Origin: Castor canadensis
Lineage: Eukaryota; Chordata; Mammalia; Rodentia; Castoridae
Length of the DNA: 64,000 nucleotides
NCBI RefSeq assembly: GCF_047511655.1
Contig: NC_133392.1
Span: 93,489,042-93,553,041, forward strand
Direction of reading: 5' to 3'
Shown: positions 45,785 through 57,902 of the stretch, piece after piece
Numbering within the stretch: position 1 is the first letter of the stretch
How the letters are laid out: every line of letters starts with the position of its first letter
Position numbers and translations under genes: made by a program
Notes under the pieces: model-generated
The model's input: only the letters and a program-made list of their open reading frames with translations
What the model was told of the DNA's origin: nothing
The model's database searches: none

Positions 45785-48329
45785 CCAATAAGTCAGAACA
45801 TTCTCAGTGATTACTTACTAATTTACTGTACTTGAATAAGAGAATCTTGGGTTAAGAATTATTTTCCTTATCACTGCCATTCGTTGACAATTTCACCTGA
45901 TAAAAAGAAAAGTGTCTTTTGTGTTATGTATCTACAATTCTTCACATCAATGAAGCTATATCACTGTAGTCAAATTAGATACCTAATTGCAATTGGAAGA
46001 GATGGATGTGATTTAAATGGTCCAAAAATAGATTATGGTGCATACAAATTTTACTTCTTCCTGGATTCCACATTTCTATTTGTAATTGGAAGATGCCAGA
46101 GGTCACATCAAGAAGATTTTACAATTCTCTCATGATCCGTTCACAATACAGCTCCAATCCTTAATAACCATTGTGAGTATTGTTTTCCTTTCCAAAGTTT
46201 GGTCAGAACATTGCTTCTTTATTATCTTGAAGAAATGAAACATAACATTTTTAATGTCAGGATGGTTCTTTATTCTCACATCTTTCCCTTCAGAGAGAGT
46301 TTTCTCTTCCTATCTTAATTTACACCATTAACCTGTACTATAAAACTTATTCCTTCCCACTTTCTATGATAATTTAATCCCATAGGCCTCTCCTTCGCTT
46401 CTTCAATTAACCTCTCCATATTGGTTCTTATGCTTCCATCTTCAATAAGGTTCAGGTTACTCCTTATTTTTAAATAAACTTCTACCAATTTTATTCAGTT
46501 AATTTAGCAATAACCTCTTCCTAGTAATTCTAAATGGCATTTTCTGACTGGTCATGACCTATTCCTTTACTGAGATTCTTTTCTATCTTGATTTCTGTGA
46601 TGATGAACAATCTTAAATTCTTTTACTACCTTTCTCTCATTGATTAATATTTTTACCTCTTACATTCATCAATTGTTTCTCTAGACTTTTTACTCATAAC
46701 TTTTCTTTTTTCATAATCTTAGTTCTTTATTCATAATCTTTCTTTTCAGTCTTCAGTAATTTAAATCACTATCTTCAACCATCCCATCTGTATGTACCAT
46801 TCCTGTGTTATTCATTAGAGGACAACCTCTAAATTTTTGATTCCTAATGTAGTGATTTCACCCAAGTGTTTCTTATCAACCTTCCCTCTGGGGCAGCTAT
46901 CTCACAATTGGCTCATGCCATGCCTGAGGATCTTAAGATCATTTATTGGATTCTCCGTATTCTAGCTAACAGATGAAAAAGAGAGAAAGGAAATAAGGCC
47001 TTATGAAGGAGTTTTGTGTTTCATTTTGTTGTCATTTTTGTTTCCTAAACCCAGCCTGGAAGTTGCATCTCTCAGTTTGAGTCTACATTACATTAGCTGT
47101 AACTCAGTGATATGGTTACACTTACCTGAAAGGGGGTCTGCATTGTGGGTCAAGATATGCCAAGGAGGAAATGGAAATGGGTTCTAGTGAATATGTGCCT
47201 ATCTATGCCATGACTTCCAGTTCCTATCACCAGCTGTGACTTATATGTGAGCATACCCTTCACTCATCAATATTGCAAGATGTCCAACATGGATTTCCCA
47301 TATTCTTCTCCAACCACACACACTCAAAATTGACTCAACTATAGATTTACATGCTGTATAAAATTCAAGACTCAGTATGTAAATGAAGAAAAATTAGCAC
47401 CAGAAGGATGAAATGAAGCTCTGAGAGCCATTCAGATAGTTAGGATAAGGTACTAAGCCATAAATTCAATCTCATAATTTTCATTTCAAACCAGTGTCCA
47501 ACAGAACACATGAGCACCCTGCCACTGTCTCTCTTCCTGCCTCACTCTACTTCTTTCTCATACATGCTTTACTCATACTTGCTTCCTTCCTCCTCCTGTC
47601 TTCTTTCTAATTCTTATAGTGTCTTCCTATCCTTGTATTTTTTTTCTTTTTTCTAAAATGACTTCCTACCCTCTAAAAATTTGCCTTATTGATTTCATTA
47701 ATTCTCTAGTATCAAGCTAAAAACTCATAGTAGGGTTAAAGTCTTTCTTCTCTTTCATCCCTGATGGAAATTCCCATCCTTTTGTCCACAATTTTTTGTT
47801 CTTTTGTCTTTCTTTACCCCTCATTGATCTAAGCATAAAATTGTAATATTTTTCTAGCTGAACATCTAACTTGGACTCTCTCAATTTCATTATGTATTTC
47901 AACGTCATCTTCATCTTCAGGTCATTGTAGTGTCAAACTAAAAAGAATACTTATTGTTTAAAAAAACTCTTGTGATTTCAAGGACTTCTAAAAGCAGGCA
48001 CTATCTCTATAAGGCTATTTCCTAGCATTTTCCAATATAGATGAGAAGTACTTTCTCTTTTTGCCTCATTCATTCAAAATAGAATTCAAAGCACTGTGTG
48101 GGTACATGGACCTTCTATGTACATTCATTAACACTGACAAATATTAGTGAAAATGGCCACTTTGTAAAAGACACAGGTACAAAGTAAATGTGGCATAAAC
48201 GAAAAACTCAAAACATTGCCTAGAGAAATCAAGGAGTTCATGATTGATACGACTCATTTGAGCAAAATAAAACTTTATAAGCACAGATTAAAGATTCAGC
48301 TATAGAAAAAACATATGCCCTAGTCAGGG
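45785..48329. other. Mostly unassigned sequence
   Basis: 46,380-46,880 is pyrimidine-rich on the plus strand and may be a very old L2 in coding orientation; this is weak. The 83-residue frame at 45,884-46,135 has no pattern. 47,520-47,930 is CT-rich with no named repeat. Confidence 0.4.
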
Positions 48330-48880
48330 AATTGTTAATAGTTCTATCAAGGAGGAAAGTGACATTAAATGAAGATGGATAGATATTGAGAGACCAGATC
48401 ATGAAAAACCCTTTATGCCATGCATCAAAATTTTGTTCTTGGACCTAAAGGCGATGAGGAAGCAAATGATTGCTTTAAAGATTGGAATAACAGGCTCTGA
48501 CTAGAGGTTAGAAAATTATAGCTGGTAGTGAAAAGATGAACTGGAAAACTTATAGTAAAAGAAGGAAACTAATAGAAGTATCCAGAGAAAAGATTCTACA
48601 ATTCTGTACTGTTGAATAGAGAAATGAATACCAAAGCAAGGGATAATTGAGATAGAAAATGGACAGATCCCGGTGTCTGACCATGTGCAGTTGTATGTGT
48701 GTGTGAAAGAGGACTCTACAGTAAGTCTATATATCTAGCTTGGCGGATGGTCTAATGTCCTAACTTGGAGTAAATGAGATAACTTTGAGGTGTGAATTTT
48801 GGACACACTGAATGTGAATGTCAAAACCATACAAATTGTGACTTAAGTATTGGGAAAAATTACCTAAAGTGAGCAAATAA
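48330..48880 (-). mobile_element. L2 LINE segment (RT 3' coding part)
   Basis: The reversed L2 order is visible: 'ccagatcatgaaaaaccctttatgccatgc', 'ttgttcttggacctaaaggc', 'aacaggctctgactagagg', 'agtatccagagaaaag' and 'ggagtaaatgagataac'. Its 3' end is missing on the left. Confidence 0.65.
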
Positions 48881-49664
48881 TTTGAAGAGAATACCTACAT
48901 ATAAAAAGAATTCACAAAAGACTCAAAAAAATGGTTACTATGTATTTATAAAAGGTCAATGTGTTATGAGAGAATCGGATGAGTTTCAAAATTCAAATAC
49001 CACCAGACTTTTTTAAATTAAAACAAGAAAACCAGAGTGTGCTGCACTTGGCAGTACTTACTAGCCTTTGTTCTTACAATTTCATTGAATGAGAGTGCAG
49101 AGCCCCACTGGAAAGTACTGAAGAGAGTGAGAAGTGAGAATATGAAAACAGCATAGATTGTCCTTCCCAGAAGTTTGCCATGAAAAAGAAGAAGAGATTA
49201 GGTAGCAACTACCAGATTTCAGTCTTCCTGCCAACAAAAATCCTCCTTTTCTTTCTCAGAATAATATCACAGTTGGAACCCTGCCACTTCCCCCACACTA
49301 ATTTGTTGGATAAAACAGCCACAAAATGTCCATGTCTTGATCAACCCCTGTGCTCACAGTTCTCTGTAATTTAGCACTTCATGGTACTCTAAATATTTCA
49401 AGGGAATTATGTCTCCCAAGGTCAATGAAATTAATCTCTTCAGCACAGGAACTGTGTATTCACTCATTCATTCATGCAACTGATATTTGTTATGTACTCT
49501 GACCAGGAATTATTCTAGGTTCCGGGACCACAGAATTGAACAAAACTAGCATAAATCCTACCTTACTTTCTAGCCAGAGAGACAGAAAATCCAAAAACAA
49601 ATATCACGTCTTCAGTGTTTGCATGGTGAGAGGATGCCTTGCATGTTAGATAGGAGCAGATCTA

Positions 49665-49870
49665 ATAGACCTATGTGACCTGTGCAAAGCCATGTTAGCA
49701 TTGAGCAAGTCACAACATCTCTAGGCTTTAGTTTTCTCAAGTGTAAAATAGGTCTAATTATATTAAAGAGTTTTTTATCATGTTGACTTGATAAGTTAAT
49801 TTTTCTTCAGTGCTTATAACAATTCCTTGCTCATAGAAAGTCTTTTAAGTTCTTGTTAAACAAATAACTA
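49665..49870 (+). mobile_element. MIR SINE
   Basis: 'tgagcaagtcacaacatctctaggctttagttttctcaagtgtaaaatagg' is the forward MIR core, followed by the '3' region 'cagtgcttataacaattccttgctcatag'. Better preserved than the other MIRs in this window. Confidence 0.75.
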
Positions 49871-50124
49871 CTTAAGGGCAAAGTAAAACAGAATGAAAGA
49901 AAAATGTGAAGTTTTAGAATTTTAAATCAGGTCACCAATAAAGGTGACCTTGGGAAAGTGACATTTAAGCTGGGAGTTGAAGGAAATCAGACACTCATAT
50001 TTTGATATCTTAGGGAAGAACATTCTAGACAGGAGAAACTATAAGCACAAAAACATGAAGGCAAGACTTTGCCTAATGTCTTTGCAGAACTCTAATGGGG
50101 TCATGGTAGCTAAGTTAAGGCACA

Positions 50125-50568
50125 GTGAGGGTGAGAGTAACATTAGAAAACCAAAGGGACTTACACTGTTGGTGGGAATGTAGACTAGTACAACCACTCT
50201 GGAAAAAAATTTGGAGGCTACTTAAAAAGCTGGACATCGATCTACCATTTGATCCAGCAATACCACTCTTGGGGATATACCCAAAAGACTGTGACACAGG
50301 TTACTCCAGAGGCACCTGCATATCCATGTTTATTGCGGCACTATTCACAATAGCCAAGTTATGGAAACAGCCAAGATGCCCCAGCACTGATGAATGGATT
50401 AAGAAAATGTGGTATCTATACACAATGGAATTTTATGCAGCCATGAAGAAGAACGAAATGTTATCATTCGCTGGTAAATGGATGGAATTGGAGAACATCA
50501 TTCTGGGTGAGGTTAGCCTGGCCCAAAAGACCAAAAATCGTATGTTCTCCCTCATATGTGGACATTAG
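50125..50568 (+). pseudogene. L1 ORF2 C-terminal remnant, open
   Basis: A 147-residue frame: the first 12 residues come from host L2/TSD DNA, then L1 from 'LHCWWECRLVQPLWKKIW' through 'LLGIYPKDCDTGYSRGTC' and 'STDEWIKKMWYLYTMEFY' to 'FSLICGH' and TAG. Only the last two ligands of the zinc knuckle remain. No RT residues. The open frame is a sign of youth, not of function. Confidence 0.83.
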
Positions 50569-51084
50569 ATCCAGGGCAAACACAACAAGGGGATTGGACT
50601 ATGAGCACATGATAAAAGCGAGAGCACACAAGGAAGGGGTGAGGATAAGTAAGACACCTAAAAAACTAGCTAGCATTTGTTGCCCTTAATGCAGAGAAAC
50701 TAAAGCAGATACCTTAAAGCAACTGAGGCCAATAGGAAAAGGGGAACAGGTACTAGAGAAAAGGTTAGATCAAAAAGAATTAACCTAGAAGGTAACACCC
50801 ACGCACAGGAAATCAATGTGAGTCAATGCCCTGTATAGCTATCCTTATCTCAACCAGCAAAAACCCTTGTTCCTTCCTATTATTGCTTATACTCTCTCTA
50901 CAACAAAATTAGAAACAAGGGCAAAATAGTTTCTGCTGGGTATTGGGGGGGGGAGAGGGAGGGAGTGGAGTGGGTGGTAAGGGAGGAGGTGGGGGCAAGG
51001 GGGAGAAATGAACCAAGCCTTGTATGCACATATGAATAATAAAAGAAAAATGAAAAAAAAAAAAAAAAAAGAAAACCAAAGGGA
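50145..51084 (+). mobile_element. Young L1, 5'-truncated, perfect 15-bp TSD, in L2
   Basis: Identical AGAAAACCAAAGGGA at 50,145-50,159 and 51,070-51,084. The body starts inside the zinc-knuckle segment of ORF2, has the G-rich 3' UTR tract at 50,944-51,003 and an A-tail of about 18 A. The bottom-strand site TTCT/AA fits L1 endonuclease. Nearly identical to the copy at 42,925 over the shared part. Confidence 0.95.
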
Positions 51085-52150
51085 GAGGCAGAGCAAAGTA
51101 CCTTTGGAGGATTTTGAGCCATGGAGCATTAGGTAGTTTGATTGTCATTTACTCAGATTCACAATGGCTTCTATACTGAGGACAGTTTGAAATGAAGCAG
51201 GAAATTATTTATGAGGCCATTGCAAAATACTGGGTGAAAACTATTTGGGTCTTTGACCAGAGTGTTGGGATGGTACAAAAAAAAAAAAAAAAGCAACATT
51301 TGAGATACACTTTGAAAGCAAAGCCCATAGGTTTTGATGTCAGATGAGATGTGAGGTGTAAGAAAAAGAGATGGGTCAGGATTACTCAACAACTTTAGGC
51401 TAAATAACTAGAAAGAGAGTTATAATTAGCTGAGATGAAAATTATTACAGGAAGAGTAAGTTGAGAGGGAAAATCAGGAATGTGGTTTTGGATAGATTAA
51501 GTGTGAGATGCCAATTGAATATCTAAGTTGAGATGCAAAGTGCACAATTGAGTCTATCGTTGAAAGGGATTTTTAATCTGAATAATGTACACTTGGGAAT
51601 TATCAGTGACAGATAACAATTCGAGTGGATAGAATAATCTAGGAAGTGAGCATAGTTTAATGAGGAAAGGAGAAAATGGGAGAGAGAACATATCCATGAC
51701 ATGATCCCTGGAGTGCTCAAAAATCTACAGAAACTAGCCATAAGCACAGAAGACTGGGAAGCAGCAGATATGAGTCAGAGGGGAAAGCAAACAAATGTGA
51801 TGTCCTGAGAGCCCCATGAAAAAAAAAACATTTCAAGGAAGAGAGAATGATCAGCATCATCAAATGAGGCAATCAGTCAGTTAAGAACATGCCTAAAAAA
51901 TATGACTTAGATTTAGAAATATAGATTACTGGTAAAGTTGAAAGGGTGAGTGTAAATGAAATCATGGAAGCAAAATCTTAGGATGAAGAGTCAATGGAAA
52001 GGGGAATTAGAATGAACAAAATATTTTCAAGATGTTCGTTGCAGAGATAAGAAATGAAATAAGTTGGTAAGTGGACAACTAAGTAAACAGACATTTTATG
52101 GAAAAAATTTATGCTAGTGAGAAAGATCCAATAGAGGAAAGATGACAAGG

Positions 52151-52784
52151 CAAAAGATCAATACATGTACTTCTATTTTGATCTTGAAACTCATTCTTTC
52201 CCTTTGAATTATACTGTTTATGGTGCTCCTATTAATCTACTCAGTCTGATCACCAAAAATCCAGATCCAAAGCAACATTTTCTCTGACTTTTCTGCCATC
52301 AATTTTATTAACACCCCATTTGTTGTACAAGAAATTTTGAAATCATGTGAAACTTCTCCAGGACCATTATTACCTCTGCCCCTCACTTTATATGAAGACT
52401 GGGTTTCCCACGATAATGCCACTACTCCAGAAACTTTGGCATATGAAAAATGCTCATATCCTTAGGCTTACCTGGATACATTGATCAATCTTGAGCACTG
52501 CTCTCTGAAACCTCTTGGACAATCACTTCTACAGTAATATTATCACAAGCTCAAATGGTGTTTTTTACTTTGTTATTCTGCCACACTTACCTTTAGTATA
52601 ACACTTGGTCATTAGCTCTATAATGAAGATATGCTGCCCATCTCAGCTGAACCTTCATTACCACTCAGAAATCATTTTACTTATTCCTATTCAACAACAT
52701 TTTTCATAACCCACAGTGGCTACCCAATCTCTCAGGTCCATATTTTCACATCTCCCTTTCATTCTAAGACTATCTGGTTCACTC
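52151..52784. other. Stretch without gene or named repeat
   Basis: Moderately CT-rich plus strand between two L2 copies. I could not assign it to L2 or to any other family. Confidence 0.4.
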
Positions 52785-53228
52785 ATTAAATATTCAGTGG
52801 CACCATACTTTGTGTTGAATCTTCTGCTTCAAACTAGTTATACAAAAGTCCTGATACTCAAGGATTTCAGTCTCACAAAAGAAAAGAATAAGTCAAACAG
52901 AAATAATGGATTAGAGGAGGATATAAACATCCAAACAATAAAAAATCCAACATCTAGTACAACTTGGCTTGTGTTTTAATAGAGGTAATAAATAACTAAA
53001 CACAGAAGAATAAATCACTGCATGAAAGAGTCATAAAAAGAGGGACTTTCTAGAGTAAGAAAAGAAGACATAAGATCATGGCTTTCTCATGGAGTAACAA
53101 ATGAATCCAATGTTACTGAACTATATGGTGTAAGTTAAGGAGTTTGAACCACTTCTTTAGAAATTTGGGAACCACAAAATGTCTAGAGGAGAATGGATGG
53201 CAATGTATGAGTCTCTTTAAGAAATATT

Positions 53229-54840
53229 ATTGAAGTAATAGTTCAGCTTAGAGAACCTGGAAGTAAACTCACACATCTATAGCCAACCAATTTTTGACAA
53301 AGGTGTTAAGAATAGTCTTTTGATAAGTGATGCTGGGGAATTTAGATGCCTATGTGCAAGAATGAAACTAGACCCCTATCTCTTACAGCTATGAAAACCA
53401 ACTCAAAATGCATTGAGGACTGAAGGGTAACACCAGCAACTATGAAACTACTAGAAGAAAACAGAAAGCATAGGAGAAATGCTTGAAGACACTGCAGTGG
53501 GGAAGGATTTTTTTACAAGATCTCAAAAGCACAGGAAAAAAAGCCAAAATAAATGGTATTACATCAAATTGTATGCTATGCACAGCAAAGGAAACAATCA
53601 ACAAGAGACAACAACAGAATGTGAAGCTAGAGGCCTCATAAAGGATTAATACATAAGGAAGTCCAAAATACCAGAATATATAACAAACTCCAGAAACTCA
53701 ATAAAAAAAAGCCCAAATATCCCAATTAAAATATGGGCAGTAGACTTAGACATTTCTCAAAAGATGATATTCAAATGACCAACAAATGTGCAAAAAAAAA
53801 TGCTCAACATCACTAATCATCACAGAAATGCAAATCAAAACCAGAATGAGATTCCATCTCTTCCCAGCAGCAATGGTTATTATCAAAAAGGCAAATGATA
53901 ACAAGTGCTGGTGATGATGCAGAGAAAAGGGAACTTTTGCATACTGTTGGTGAGAGTATATTTTGTGCAGCTATTATGTAAAACATAATAGACTTATGGA
54001 GTTACTGTAAAAATTAAAAATAGAACTACCATGTGATCCAGTGAGTCCACTCATAGCTATTCATCCAAAGGAAATGAGATCAGACATATGTACTCCCATG
54101 TTTATTGCCATACTATTCATAATAGCAAAGAAATGGAGACAACCTAAGTATTTATCAACTGATAAATGAATAAAGAAAATGTAGACATATATTCATTGGT
54201 ATATATCCAAAGGAAACAAAACCAGTATGTTGAAGAGACAGCTAGACTCTCATATGTACTGCAGCGCTGTTCTTAATAACGAAGAAATGGAAGGAACCCA
54301 AGTGTTCATCAACTGATGAATAGATAATGTAGTACATGTACACAATGAAATACTAGTTAGTCATAAAAATGAAATTTTGTCATTTACAAACTAGTTGGAA
54401 CTAGAGATTATTATGTTAAATAAGTCAGGCACAGAAAGATAAGTACTGCATGATCTTACTCATATGTGGAATCGTAAAAAGTTGACTACATAGAATGGTA
54501 TGATTGTTTAAGAATGGGGAGATAAGAGAAGGAGGCTGTGGGAAGGTTTGTCAATATGGACTAAGTTACAGTGAGTGCAGTAAGAAAGTTATGGTGTGCT
54601 ATTGCATACTAAGGTAACTATGTATAAAAATAAGGTACTATATTTCAAAAAGCTGCAAGAAAAGATTCTGAATATTTTCAGCATAAAGACAGGAAAATTG
54701 AGGAGACATGTTTAATTTCATACATAAATTCAACATTAAGTTAAACTTAAGTCATACTTAATTTCAACATTACATAATGCATACACATTTTGAAACATTT
54801 TGTGTTTTATGTATCAGTTAAAATAAATGTAAATTTATAT
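53229..54840 (+). mobile_element. Old L1 (L1MA/L1MB-like), ORF2 3' half and 3' UTR
   Basis: Order of landmarks: 'caatttttgacaaaggtg', 'gatgctggggaatttagatg', 'gggcagtagacttagacatttctc', 'atgctcaacatcactaatcatc', 'atgagattccatctcttccc', 'agtgctggtgatgatgcag', 'atgtttattgccatactattcataa', then the 3' UTR to about 54,840. Stops are frequent. It contains an internal duplication (54,041-54,180 and about 54,200-54,345). Confidence 0.85.
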
Positions 54841-54984
54841 TAAAAACCAAAATTACTCAAAATTATATGGAGCACAAATTAGCTAACTGCATTAAGTTAC
54901 TCATCAGGACAATAAATGAAAAAGATCTTAACTAAAGCAAAGTTATGAAGGAAAAAAATAGAAGGGCAAACCAGGAAAATTTAT

Positions 54985-56905
54985 AATCAGTAGCCTTTCT
55001 ATACACCAACAATGAACAGATTGAGAAAGAATACAGGAAAACAATTCCATTTACAATAGCCTCAAAAAAATACCTAGCAATAAACTTAACAAAGGATGTG
55101 AATGACTTCTACAAGGAAAACTACAAACCACTGAAGAAAGAAATTGAAGAAGACCACAGAAGATGGAAAGATCTCCCATGTTCATGGATTGAGAGAATGG
55201 CTATACTACCAAAAGCAATCTACATGTTCAATGCAATTCCCATCAAAATCCCAATGACATTCATCACAGAGATTGAAAAATCAACCCTGAAGTTCATTTG
55301 GAAATACAAAAGACCATGAATAGCCAAGGCAATACTGAGCAAGAAGAGCAACACTGGAGGTATCACAATACCCAACTTCAAACTATACTACCGAGCCATA
55401 GCAATATGGGCTATGGTAATGACATAACAACAGATATGAAGACCAGTGGAACAGAATAGAAGACCCAGCTATAAATCCACACAGGCACACCAGCCTAATT
55501 TTTGACAAAGGCGCCAAAAACATACAATGGTGGACAGCCTCTTCAACAAATATTGCTGGAAAAACTGGATATATGCCTGCAGAAAACTGAAACTAGATCC
55601 ATGTTTGTCACCCTGCACAAGTATCAACTCAAAGTGGATTAAACACCTTGATATAGGACCTGAAATCTTGTGTTAGTACAGGAAAGATCAGGGAATACAT
55701 TGGAAGCAATAGGCATAGGCAAGTCTTCCTCAGCAGAACTCAGGTGGTTCAGCAACTAAGAGAAAGGATTAACAAATGGGACTACATGAAATTAAAAAGC
55801 TTCTGCACAACAAAAGAAATGTTCTCTAAATTGAAGAAGCTGACCACAGAATAGGAGAAAAATTTTGCCAGCTATACATCAGACAAGGGACTGATAACCA
55901 GAATATACAGGGAGCTCAAAAAACTAAACTCCCAAAAATTCAATGACCCACCGAAGAAATGGGTAAATGAACTGAACAGAGCCTTTTCAAAGTAAGAAAT
56001 CCAAATGGCTAAAAAATACATGAAAAAACGCTCATCAGCCTGGCTATAAAGGAAATGCAAATCAAAATCACATGAAGAGTCCATTTTACTTCTGCCAGAA
56101 TAGCTACCATCAAGAACACCACCATCAACAAATGCTGGCAAGGATGCAGAGGAAAAAGGAACCTTCATACACTGCTGGTGGGAATGTAAGCTAGTGTAAC
56201 CACAATGGAAAACAGTATGGAGGTGCGATAAAAAACTAAAACTAGACCTGCCATACAATCCAGCAATACCACTCCTAAGGATATACCTGAAGGATTGTGA
56301 GTCATCTTACAACAAAAGCACCTGAACACCCATGTTTATTACAGCACTATTCACAATAACTAAGCTATGGAAATAGCCAAGATGCCCCACTACTGATGAA
56401 TGGATTAAGAAAATGTGATATTTATACACAATGGAATTTTACTCAGCTGCAAAGAATGAAGTTTTGTCATTTGCAAGCAAATGGATGGAAATGGAGAACA
56501 TTATCTTAAGTGAAGTTAGCCAGGATTTGAAGGTCAAAAGCCACATGTTCTCTCTCATATATGGAATATAAACGTAACACAAATGTAGAAATATTATGAA
56601 GCACTGATCACACTAAGGGGAGGTCGCACACTGGAGAGATAGGGAAATAAGAACTTGAGTAGGGTTCATATACTCTCTGCTCAAGAATTAATACAGAAAT
56701 CTTAAACTGACTGAAACTACTATAAGAAAGGGATTAGGGTAGAATGAAGAAAATTAGAGGAGATAAGCCAATTGGGGTTATAATACATATATACATGGAA
56801 ATATCACAAGAAAACTCCCTGTGTAGCTATCTTTATCTCAAACAAGCTAAAATGTCATGGTTTTTTTTCATTTAAAATAAATAAATAAATAAATAAAACA
56901 GAAAA
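54985..56905 (+). mobile_element. Old L1 (rodent family), RT end to mid 3' UTR
   Basis: Begins 'tttctatacaccaacaatgaacag' in RT and is colinear with the reversed L1 at 28,461: 'ctacaaggaaaactacaaacc', 'agatggaaagatctcccatg', 'ggaacagaatagaag', 'ctgataaccagaatatac' and 'ggtgggaatgtaagctag'. The best open part (55,098-55,319) reads '[16 protein letters not shown]' onward. The 3' UTR stops at about 56,870, short of the family's usual end, and is followed by an (AAAT)n tail. Inactive. Confidence 0.86.
56870..56899. repeat. (AAAT)n tail microsatellite
   Basis: Six or more AAAT units directly after the truncated L1 3' UTR, probably grown from its poly-A tail. Confidence 0.85.
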
Positions 56906-57636
56906 AAAGGATTTAATTAAAAATATCTGTTTATATATTGGATTTGGTGAGCTATGAAGGAGGTATATCTAAGCTTGCTTTCCATTCTTTAAACACAGGT
57001 ATTGGGTGTGTGGTGGCACAGCAATTAAAACAATGAACACAGGAAGGTCTGAAATACAATGCATGGGAAAGCCAAAACTATCTGAGTTTGCAACACCTGC
57101 AAAACATCTGGGCGCATATGTCTAGTAGGTATTTGGAAATTCAGATCAGGAGCTTCTGAGAGCTAGAGGGGCCAGAGATATTTATGTCAATGTCATCAGG
57201 ATGTAGGTGGAAGTTAAAGCTAGAACAGTAAGACTGACTCCTCTGAGTCAGTGTCAGGTAAGAAAAGAACATTTGAAAAAAGAACCATGAAAGAGATGTA
57301 CACTTTGAAGGCCATCTGGGCTGTATCCAGAATATAGTCTCTTTACCACCTATACTTGCCAACTATTTCCTCAAGCTTATTAACCAATAAAAATTGACAA
57401 GCCTTAGCTCCTAGACTTAAATCTTAAAAAGTACTGCTTCCCAGCTTTTTCATCTTAGCTTACTTCTCTTTCTTTTTATAATTTATTTATATTTTCAAAG
57501 AATTTCAGATTTTTTTTTCAGTCCCTCTTACTGGCAGAAATATCCAATAGCAACATATTAGCAAATTCTCTTATCATTCCCTCATAAAAATACTATAAAT
57601 TTGAAGAGTCCACGATCTTAGTCCATTTTAACTTAC

Positions 57637-57902
57637 TTCGTTTTTCTGATGAATACCATTTCTTTATTCTCAGTGCAATCTCTGGCATGTGGCTGACAAT
57701 GGAGGTCTTCCACTCAACGAGGGCTTCCTTCACATTCCAGCCCACTGGAATACTCACGCTGCCTCTCAATGTGACCTTCAGATGCCCCGGAGTTTGAGAA
57801 GTTCTCCTGTTATAAATTTTCAAAATAAATTCCCTTATGTCACAAGGTACATGGTCACAAAAACTACTTTCATTTGCAGACTTACATGCTTTATAGCCTT
57901 GA
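57637..57902 (-). other. Candidate internal coding exon, product not recognised
   Basis: On the minus strand, TACTTTAG just before position 57,902 can serve as a splice acceptor and GTAAGT directly after 57,637 is a consensus donor. Between them lie 266 bases with a fully open frame: 88 codons plus one partial codon base at each end (phase 2 in, phase 1 out). The peptide starts near 'QGYKACKSANESSFCDHV', has three cysteines (C-X9-C-X4-C), a possible N-glycosylation site (NES) and 'LKVTLRGSVSIPV', and ends 'SSEKR'. Composition is balanced, unlike the low-complexity frames nearby. I cannot name the family; a decayed exon or chance frame remains possible. No partner exon was found with confidence. 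Confidence 0.4.

Larger units (their letters stand above)
49450..52150 (-). mobile_element. Long L2 LINE copy, host of the 50.16 kb L1
   Basis: Begins with the reversed L2 3' tip ('cattcatgcaactgatatttg', 'ttattctaggttccggg') and continues at 49,940 ('gtgacatttaagctggg', 'agggaagaacattctagac'). After the young L1 it resumes with 'ggaggattttgagcc', 'gaggccattgcaaaatac', 'gatgagatgtgaggtgtaag', 'ggttttggatagattaagtgtgag', 'atctaagttgagatgc', 'gggaattatcagtgacag' and 'tgatccctggagtgctc'. The MIR at 49,665-49,870 lies in it. About 1.7 kb of L2 in total. Confidence 0.78.
52785..57350 (-). mobile_element. Second L2 copy, split by two L1s
   Basis: Left piece 52,785-53,228 is the reversed L2 3' end ('aatattcagtggcaccatac', 'caaggatttcagtctcac', 'gtaagttaaggagtttgaacc'). 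Right piece about 57,085-57,350 continues further 5' in L2: 'atgtctagtaggtatttgg', 'agagatatttatgtcaatgtc' and 'gatgtaggtggaagttaaagc'. The two L1s between them were therefore inserted later. L2 text between the two pieces is partly missing. Confidence 0.68.

Noticed and set aside
46380..46880. L2 LINE in coding orientation
   Set aside because: A few pyrimidine-rich blocks resemble L2 but the order cannot be followed; too weak to list as a feature.
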